From the NCBI GenBank assembly GCA_020627525.1, contig JAHDGP010000047.1, positions 1 through 6,765 on the forward strand: a stretch of 6,765 bases of DNA, read 5' to 3'. Both the position numbers and the translations under genes were made by a program. How positions within the stretch are numbered: position 1 is the stretch's first letter; each line of letters begins with the position of its first letter. Below are positions 1-5,069 of the stretch, in pieces. Source of the DNA: Bacteroidota bacterium. Its GTDB lineage: Bacteria; Bacteroidota; Bacteroidia; Chitinophagales; UBA2359. The notes under the pieces are model-generated. The model ran no database searches. It was given only the letters and a program-made list of their open reading frames with translations, and was not told the DNA's origin.

Positions 1-50
1 TAAAATAATTTTGTTTGTCACAGAAGAAACACTGAAAAGTCATAATGCAT

Positions 51-90
51 AAATGCCCCTCTTCGCCAACAGGCGAAGAGGGGCATTTTA
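51..90 (+). terminator. Strong hairpin, probable intrinsic terminator of a gene left of the window
   Basis: Bases 51-67 and 72-88 are perfect reverse complements (17 bp, GC-rich centre) around the 4-base loop AACA. A run of four T (86-89) starts inside the stem and is followed by more T-rich sequence. The stem ends are AAA/TTT, so an RNA from either strand would end in a short U stretch, and the element could act bidirectionally. No gene is visible to its left in the window. The best reading is the terminator of a rightward gene ending before base 1, which insulates the gene at 164. Confidence 0.75.
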
Positions 91-163
91 CATTTTTATT
101 ACAAAGTAAAATTTGATTGAGCTTAAATTGAAAGAAAATTATTTCACTTTAAAGTATTAAGAC
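91..163 (+). other. Leader region of the 164-3226 gene
   Basis: This 73-base AT-rich stretch separates the hairpin from the ATG at 164 and must hold the promoter if that gene is transcribed on its own. I see no clean Bacteroidota promoter here. The nearest approaches are TAAAATTTG at 107-115, which has one base too many between TA and TTTG, and TATTTCAC at 140-147. There is no Shine-Dalgarno sequence. The bases just before the start are A/T-rich, as is usual for the phylum. Confidence 0.4.
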
Positions 164-223
164 ATGAAGCAAATTTTACAATTAGCATTAGTATCCGTTT
201 TTATTTCAATTGGAGTAAATGCT
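164..223 (+). other. Sec signal peptide coding segment
   Basis: Residues 1-20 start with a lysine, continue with a hydrophobic core (ILQLALVSVFISIGV) and end in Asn-Ala followed by Gln21, a common signal peptidase I cleavage context in Bacteroidota. There is no cysteine after the cleavage site, so this is not a lipoprotein. Confidence 0.85.
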
Positions 224-3200
224 CAAAATCTCAAACAGACAAATATCAGCTTTCAAAAGAAAATTGAATATAATGACTTACATAAATTGGAAAAACAATT
301 GAATGAAGCATTGATAGAAAAATCTTCCCAAGACCAACAGACAAACATTATTACAAGTAATAAAGTGACAGCGGCTGGAGCGATAAAAATTGGCAAGTCG
401 CCACATATTTATACACAACTAAATGTTAGATCAAGAGTGATGGATGCAATTCCTGAGCTAAACACAGTTTCATTTGCACATAGAAACAATAGCAATGAAC
501 TCGATGGAACATCATCGTGGTATAGATACGATTACTCTCTCGACGGAGGGGAGAGTTTTACAATTGATATTGGACCATTAAATGAAGGATCTTCACATAC
601 CAGTGTACCAAACGGACACGCCAGATTTCCGCAAGGAGTACTATACGCACCAGATGGAATGGCAGAAAATGCAACATTGATTTATGCAGGTGCTACTCAC
701 GATAACCTAACGACAGACAATACAGTTTGGGATGGGTTTGTAGCAGGAAGCTCGAAGTTAACTGATATTTCAACAACAACACAAACAGATTACTTATTTA
801 CACAAGGCGTTATACCGGGATCATTGACAGAAGGTCTTCCAGGTGAGTTTTGGATGGCAGATTTCGAATGGACAGATCTAAATGAGCAAGGGGGCTTAGT
901 TGTTTATAAAGGTGAATGGACAGGCAGCGATGTCGAGTGGGGCGTTGGTTTTAGAGCACCAAATGATATTTTTGATCAATCTGTGAATGCATTTATTGGT
1001 AAGCCTGTAGTTGCATTTAGTGACGATGGAATGACTGGCTATGTTTTACTTCCAGGTGGATTGGGAGTTGATGCGGAAAATATTGGTTTTGCACCTTTGT
1101 TTTGGATGACAGAAAATGGGGGGCAGTTGTGGACAGGACCACACTCAATGAATTTAGATAAACTAGGTGGATATGCAGATACTGCCGCTTATTATCACAA
1201 TGGAAATTTAGGTTTGGCACCCGAAGATCAATTTTCTGGACCTTTGAGTTTGGGCTATGAAGATACTGATATAATTGTAGACAAGAGGGGCAACCTTCAC
1301 GTAGCAGGTTTGTTACAATCTGTTTTTTGGAGTGCTGGTGATTTTACTCCATACAGTTTGGGAGGAGGAGGAAATTTTGTGGTAGACATGATTTATGATA
1401 AAACAGCAAATGATTGGAGTATGGTTTATCCAAATCCAAGCACTGCTGGTCAGGCTATTATTGAGAATTACGCAGATACAATTATTCACGATGGAAATCA
1501 TGCTTCAGATGTTAGATTTCAATTGAGCAAGGATGCTGCTGGTGAGAAAATTTTTCTTACTTGGGGAGATGATTGGGATAATTTGGGAGCAGGTGATGAG
1601 TCGCATCGTGATTTGATTGGATTTGCTTATGATATAGAGACTGGTAAAACGACAGATGTCAGAAACTTTACTGTGGACAATGAAGATTGGTATGGCAAAG
1701 CATATTTTTTCTCAACAGCTCCTAAAGTATTTGAATCGAACAATGTATATTCTATCCCAACAGTACTGACAGATATTATTGATCCAAACAATCAGTTGGC
1801 CACTGTTGAATTTTGGTACTACCAAGAAGCTACATTTGAAGAATCTGACTTTGTTTATGACCAAGCAGTGCCAGCAGGAGGTCCTGTTGCCTATAGTGGC
1901 ATTTTGCCAGTTCTGGGAGAAATTCAATGTGTTGATGTGACAGACGTTGATTTCGTTTTAAATTTAGTGGATTTTGATGCAAGCCTACTTTGGAACGAAG
2001 AAGTTACATGGTATTTTGGAGATGGTTCAGACCCGCAGACAGCAAATGTAAATACACCTATAGGGCATACGTTTCCAGAAGGAATATTTAATGTAAAAGT
2101 ATGTGGTGATAATAAAGATGGATTTGTTTGTTTGGATAAGGTAGTTTCAACTGTTGAAGATTTTAATGGACCAGATATACAAGTATATTATGAAGGAGAT
2201 TTAATTTCACCAAATGGTGTAATTGATATTGAACCAACCACTGAAGATTTAGAGAGTTTATTAGAAGTAATTGTTACAGATAACTTTGATCCTGATCCAG
2301 AGGTAACTTATGTTGGAGTCTATGACTTGTTAGAATTGGGTTCATATGATATAATTATCATTGCTACTGACGCTTCTGGAAATGAATCCAGTATAATCAT
2401 TACCATAAACGTTTTAGACACAGAAGCACCAGATATTTTTGTGATTTATGAAGGTGTCGAATATTCGGATGGAGCTGTTTTTGATGTAGAGGGTGGAGAA
2501 GGATTAATCCTCTCTGACATAATTGATATAATTGCAACTGATGATAGTCCGATAGAGAGTTTTGATATAATTGAGGATATTGATTTTGCCAATGCAGGAA
2601 CTTCTTATGAGATTTTTGTTACGATAATTGATGAATCTGGGAATGAAGGAAATGCCACCTTTACAATAAATATTGTGGATACAATAGCACCAGCGTTTGA
2701 TTATGTACAAAACGATTATTTTACAGGTACTTCCATTAATTGTAATGTAGATGGTGGGTTTGAAACTGGACCCAATGATTTAGAAAAGCTGTTCACAATT
2801 TCCGATGCATTTATTTCTGACAATGATGAAGTAAGCAATTACATAGAATACAATAATACAGTTGATGAAACGGAACCAGGAATTTATGATGTTACCTATT
2901 CTGCTAATGATGGAAATGGAAATACCAGCTCATTGACTGTAACTTTTGAAGTTTTGCCTGAATGCACTGGCTTGCAGGATTATTTATTATCTAAAGCTGT
3001 AAAAGTAAGCCCCAATCCGTCCACGGGAAAATTCAATATAAACATTGAACAAAATCAATCAAAAACAATGCTCATTGTATATAATTCTGTCGGTGAAGAG
3101 TTGCTTTGGAGAAAGACAAATATCACAAATGAAACCGTTGATTTGAGTGAGCAACCTTCTGGTATTTATTTCCTTCAAGTAATAAGAAATGGAGCAATGA

Positions 3201-3226
3201 CAACAATGAAATTGGTGGTTGAATAA
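164..3226 (+). CDS. Large secreted multidomain protein with PKD/Ig-like modules and T9SS type A sorting domain
   Basis: This 1020-residue protein is probably exported by Sec and then secreted or surface-attached by the type IX system. Residues 1-20 are a signal peptide (Lys2, hydrophobic core, likely cut after VNA before Gln21). Residues about 60-580 form a large unassigned region with two Asp-box-like motifs, SLDGGESF (125-132) and TENGGQLW (316-323), suggesting a sialidase/BNR-type beta-propeller fold. No catalytic site is recognised. Residues about 586-668 look like a PKD domain, with the diagnostic YFGDGS at 617-622 and a GHTFPEGIF strand. Residues about 669-934 hold three Ig-like (HYR/DUF5011-like) modules, each ending in an ATDASGNES-type strand, and are very rich in Asp, Glu and Ile. 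Residues 946-1020 are the T9SS type A sorting domain. The ATG at 164 is chosen because it begins the signal peptide. The gene stands alone between two terminators. Substrate or ligand is unknown; adhesin or carbohydrate-active roles are guesses. Confidence 0.93.
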   Translation: MKQILQLALVSVFISIGVNAQNLKQTNISFQKKIEYNDLHKLEKQLNEALIEKSSQDQQTNIITSNKVTAAGAIKIGKSPHIYTQLNVRSRVMDAIPELNTVSFAHRNNSNELDGTSSWYRYDYSLDGGESFTIDIGPLNEGSSHTSVPNGHARFPQGVLYAPDGMAENATLIYAGATHDNLTTDNTVWDGFVAGSSKLTDISTTTQTDYLFTQGVIPGSLTEGLPGEFWMADFEWTDLNEQGGLVVYKGEWTGSDVEWGVGFRAPNDIFDQSVNAFIGKPVVAFSDDGMTGYVLLPGGLGVDAENIGFAPLFWMTENGGQLWTGPHSMNLDKLGGYADTAAYYHNGNLGLAPEDQFSGPLSLGYEDTDIIVDKRGNLHVAGLLQSVFWSAGDFTPYSLGGGGNFVVDMIYDKTANDWSMVYPNPSTAGQAIIENYADTIIHDGNHASDVRFQLSKDAAGEKIFLTWGDDWDNLGAGDESHRDLIGFAYDIETGKTTDVRNFTVDNEDWYGKAYFFSTAPKVFESNNVYSIPTVLTDIIDPNNQLATVEFWYYQEATFEESDFVYDQAVPAGGPVAYSGILPVLGEIQCVDVTDVDFVLNLVDFDASLLWNEEVTWYFGDGSDPQTANVNTPIGHTFPEGIFNVKVCGDNKDGFVCLDKVVSTVEDFNGPDIQVYYEGDLISPNGVIDIEPTTEDLESLLEVIVTDNFDPDPEVTYVGVYDLLELGSYDIIIIATDASGNESSIIITINVLDTEAPDIFVIYEGVEYSDGAVFDVEGGEGLILSDIIDIIATDDSPIESFDIIEDIDFANAGTSYEIFVTIIDESGNEGNATFTINIVDTIAPAFDYVQNDYFTGTSINCNVDGGFETGPNDLEKLFTISDAFISDNDEVSNYIEYNNTVDETEPGIYDVTYSANDGNGNTSSLTVTFEVLPECTGLQDYLLSKAVKVSPNPSTGKFNINIEQNQSKTMLIVYNSVGEELLWRKTNITNETVDLSEQPSGIYFLQVIRNGAMTTMKLVVE
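2168..2965 (+). repeat. Three tandem Ig-like (HYR/DUF5011-like) modules
   Basis: Residues 669-934 divide into three modules of about 85-95 residues. Boundaries show as GPDIQVYYEG (669), TEAPDIFVIYEG (753) and TIAPAFDYVQ (840). Each module closes with a related strand: ATDASGNESS, IIDESGNEGN and ANDGNGNTSS. This is the usual pattern of Ig-like spacer domains in Bacteroidota surface proteins. The divergence is large, so the repeats are ancient rather than recent duplications. The acidic composition would suit calcium binding or stiffening, which is inference. Confidence 0.75.
2999..3223 (+). other. T9SS type A C-terminal sorting domain
   Basis: Residues 946-1020 show the hallmark order of the TIGR04183-type domain: VSPNPSTGKFNI, a VYNSVGEEL strand, LSEQPSGIYFLQV and a terminal TMKLVVE. 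In this family the tail directs the folded protein through the T9SS outer-membrane translocon and is normally removed, sometimes with attachment to a surface glycolipid. Confidence 0.95.
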
Positions 3227-3290
3227 TCTTAGTTATATAGGTTTATATACCTATTTATAACGTGAGTATCATTATAGCTGTGTTAATTGT

Positions 3291-3327
3291 GAGCTGTCTC
3301 TATGTAGGGTGGAGGCGGCTCTTTTTT
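3291..3327 (+). terminator. Intrinsic terminator of the T9SS protein gene
   Basis: Bases 3291-3300 (GAGCTGTCTC) pair with 3312-3321 (GAGGCGGCTC) over 10 bp, using two G-U wobbles, around an 11-base loop. Six T follow at 3322-3327. The wobbles pair only in the plus-strand RNA; the minus-strand copy has A-C mismatches and no U-run, so the element should work in one direction. Its T-run overlaps the stop codon of convergent lpxB (3326-3328). Confidence 0.8.
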
Positions 3328-4444
3328 ATGAATTGCTTAAATATTTAAAAATCAATTCAGCTGTTTTTTTACTCGCTCCCCAACCGCCCAGCTTTTGTTT
3401 TAGTCGCTTATAGCCCTCAGCTATTGTTGCTTTTTTATTTGAATCGTTCAATATGCTCAGTAATTCTTCTGTTAGTCTTTCACCATTCAAATCATTTTGA
3501 ATCAACTCCGTTACCAACTCCTCGCCAAGTATCAAATTGACCAGAGAAATGTATTTTACCTTAATCAATTTCTTGCCAATGTGATAAGAAACGGGATTGC
3601 CTTTATAGCACACAATTTGAGGGGTTTCAAAAAGGGCTGTTTCCAAAGTTGCGGTTCCAGATGTTACCAGTGCCGCTGCCGCATTATTTAACAATGGATA
3701 AGTTGAATCTTTTACAATGGAAACTTTTTGATCTAAAAGCAATGAGTGGTAAAACTCTTTTTCAATGTTGGGCGCTGCTGCTATGACAAATTGATGAGTT
3801 GGGAAATTAGAAGCAATTGCTGCCATTATGGGTAGCATTTTTTTGATCTCTTGTTTTCTGCTTCCAGGCAATAATGCAACAATCGGTTTGCCCTCAAGAT
3901 TGTTTTCTTGTAAAAATGTTTTTTTTGAAGGATAATCCTGAATCGCAACTTCATCTAATAAAGGATGACCTACAAAATCTACTTTGTAATCCCATTTAGC
4001 GTAGAACGTTTTTTCAAAAGGTAAAATGACGAACATTTTATCAATGAACTTTTTTATTTTATGGATGCGGTTTTCTTTCCACGCCCAAATTTGAGGAGAA
4101 ATAAAATAGTAAATTTTTAATTTGCGTTTGAATGCCCATTCAGCAATACGTAAATTAAATCCTGGATAATCTACCAAAACCAAAACGTCTGGTTGATATT
4201 CTAAAATGTCATTTTTGCATTTGTTTAATAAATCTAAGATGGTCCGTAGGTTTTTGACAACTTCGACAAAGCCCATAAATGATGTATTGCGGTAATGCTC
4301 ATTCAAAGTCATTCCTGCTGATTCCATTTTGTCGCCACCCCATCCTCTAAATTCAGCATTTGAATCTAAAGACTTGAGCTCATCAATAACTTTGGAGGCG
4401 TGTAAATCTCCAGAAGCTTCTCCAGCGACAAAGTAGTATTTCAT
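3326..4444 (-). CDS. lpxB: Lipid-A-disaccharide synthase LpxB
   Basis: LpxB is a family GT19 glycosyltransferase. It joins UDP-2,3-diacylglucosamine to lipid X (2,3-diacylglucosamine 1-phosphate), making the tetraacyl disaccharide 1-phosphate of lipid A at the inner face of the cytoplasmic membrane. The 372-residue product is close to the family's usual length (about 380). Hallmarks in order are VAGEASGD (6-13), GWGGDKM (34-40), SFMGFVEVV (55-63), VDYPGFN (91-97, with the conserved Asp92), ISPQIWAW (115-122), VGHPLLDE (158-165), LPGSRKQE (192-199, with Arg196) and TSGTATLE (261-268). The frame is open 18 codons further upstream, but family members begin at the strand leading into VAGEASGD. 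That extension would also run through the terminator hairpin at 4459-4495, so the ATG at 4442-4444 is preferred. It has no Shine-Dalgarno sequence. The gene converges on the T9SS protein gene with a 99-base gap. No other lipid A gene is in the window. Confidence 0.97.
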   Translation of the reverse strand: MKYYFVAGEASGDLHASKVIDELKSLDSNAEFRGWGGDKMESAGMTLNEHYRNTSFMGFVEVVKNLRTILDLLNKCKNDILEYQPDVLVLVDYPGFNLRIAEWAFKRKLKIYYFISPQIWAWKENRIHKIKKFIDKMFVILPFEKTFYAKWDYKVDFVGHPLLDEVAIQDYPSKKTFLQENNLEGKPIVALLPGSRKQEIKKMLPIMAAIASNFPTHQFVIAAAPNIEKEFYHSLLLDQKVSIVKDSTYPLLNNAAAALVTSGTATLETALFETPQIVCYKGNPVSYHIGKKLIKVKYISLVNLILGEELVTELIQNDLNGERLTEELLSILNDSNKKATIAEGYKRLKQKLGGWGASKKTAELIFKYLSNS

Positions 4445-4458
4445 TTTGTAAAAGTAAC

Positions 4459-4495
4459 AAAAAGCCACCACAAAAATGGGGGTTATGTGGTGGCT
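4459..4495 (-). terminator. Hairpin with T-run between the small gene and lpxB
   Basis: On the minus strand AGCCACCACA (4495-4486) pairs perfectly with TGTGGTGGCT (4472-4463), 10 bp around a 13-base loop. It is followed by a T-run (4463-4459, its first T inside the stem). This is a good intrinsic terminator for the small gene ending at 4539. It ends only 14 bases before the lpxB start, so it may also act as a leader hairpin of lpxB if lpxB is transcribed from the box at 4496-4503. Confidence 0.72.
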
Positions 4496-4503
4496 CAAAT
4501 ATA
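4496..4503 (-). promoter_or_regulatory. Candidate lpxB promoter, -7 box TATATTTG
   Basis: The minus strand reads TATATTTG here, a full match to the Bacteroidota -7 consensus TAnnTTTG. The -33 element is poor: the nearest candidate is TTA (instead of TTG) about 21 bases upstream. The box directly abuts the hairpin at 4495, so a transcript would start within or just before the hairpin's first arm and have a leader of roughly 50 bases. It is the best promoter candidate in the window because it lies in the gap immediately ahead of lpxB. Confidence 0.45.
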
Positions 4504-4538
4504 TTCCATTCAGAATAAATTTTTTAACTAATTAAAAC

Positions 4539-4778
4539 TTATACGATTAGTTTAAAGGTACTGTGAAAGTCATAAGCGGTCATAGCTCTATTTACAACGT
4601 CTTTTAATGCATTTGTAAAGTTGACCTCATACAAGTTTGACTTTTCAAACTCATGAATATGTTGACTTTCGATCTTTTCACCACGAAACGTAAACAATTT
4701 TCCCACTTCAACTTGATCGTTGAAAAAGACATATGTATCGTTTTGGTTGTTTTTATAGGCTTTATACATACAATCCAT
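4539..4778 (-). CDS. Small protein of unknown function (79 residues)
   Basis: I do not recognise this protein. It is soluble-looking, with no signal peptide and no membrane segment, and of mixed charge. An N-terminal part (YVFFNDQVEVGKLFTFRGEK) reads like two short beta strands, and a C-terminal part (FTNALKDVVNRAMTAYDFH) is probably helical. The start is the ATG at 4776-4778. The open frame extends seven codons up to a TTG at 4797-4799, and another ATG lies at 4767-4769. The case for a real gene is a protein-like composition, an uninterrupted frame in AT-rich DNA, a terminator 44 bases downstream and same-strand placement. No promoter is convincing upstream. It could still be a chance frame. 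Confidence 0.6.
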   Translation of the reverse strand: MDCMYKAYKNNQNDTYVFFNDQVEVGKLFTFRGEKIESQHIHEFEKSNLYEVNFTNALKDVVNRAMTAYDFHSTFKLIV

Positions 4779-5063
4779 TAAGTTCAATGATAATGCCAAA
4801 AAAAAATTCTTATTCGTAATTTCTAGATGTAAAATTTGTATTTATTGTAAATGACTAATAATCAAATACTTATGATGGGTTTTTGTTTTTTGTATAATTT
4901 AAAAATATAAGTAAAAATAAATTTTGAAAAAAAACTGTACTATTTTGAAACAAAATTTTCACTGTAATATATTAAAATGTCGAGTAAATTTCAATGAAAA
5001 AAAATACCCAAGCAATCTGTTGAAAGATTGGTTGGGTATGTTAATTTATTGACAAATAAAGCT
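4779..5063. other. AT-rich intergenic region
   Basis: The roughly 285 bases between the small gene and the IPTL-type protein gene contain no open frame that I can support. The right part holds the terminator of the IPTL-type gene. The left part (4800-4996) is very AT-rich and should contain the promoter of the small gene, but I find only partial matches to TAnnTTTG on the minus strand. ATTTTGAAA occurs twice, at 4921-4929 and 4942-4950, with a 21-base period. Confidence 0.5.
4997..5039 (-). terminator. Intrinsic terminator of the IPTL-type surface protein gene
   Basis: Bases 5004-5017 (ATACCCAAGCAATC) and 5026-5039 (GATTGGTTGGGTAT) form a 14-bp stem with one internal G-G mismatch and an 8-base loop. 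In the minus-strand RNA the stem is followed by seven U (4997-5003). It sits 25 bases beyond the stop codon of the leftward gene at 5064, as expected for its terminator. Confidence 0.85.
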
Positions 5064-5069
5064 TTATTT
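5054..5069. repeat. 16-bp perfect palindrome over a stop codon
   Basis: AAATAAAGCTTTATTT is its own reverse complement and spans the stop codon (5064-5066) of the leftward gene. There is no loop, so an RNA hairpin would be weak. It could be an operator-like site or chance in AT-rich DNA. Confidence 0.3.

Noticed and set aside
6..13. TAATTTTG, a perfect match to TAnnTTTG near the left edge
   Set aside because: A strong terminator at 51-90 lies between it and the first gene, and its -33 region is outside the window; likely chance or part of an upstream unit.
3237..3254. Inverted repeat ATAGGT-TTATAT-ACCTAT after the T9SS protein gene
   Set aside because: Only six mostly A-T pairs and no T-run; the GC-richer hairpin at 3291-3327 is a far better terminator.
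4445..4498. 18-codon N-terminal extension of LpxB from an upstream ATG at 4498
   Set aside because: LpxB proteins start right before the VAGEASGD strand; the extension would translate the terminator hairpin and adds no family-like sequence.
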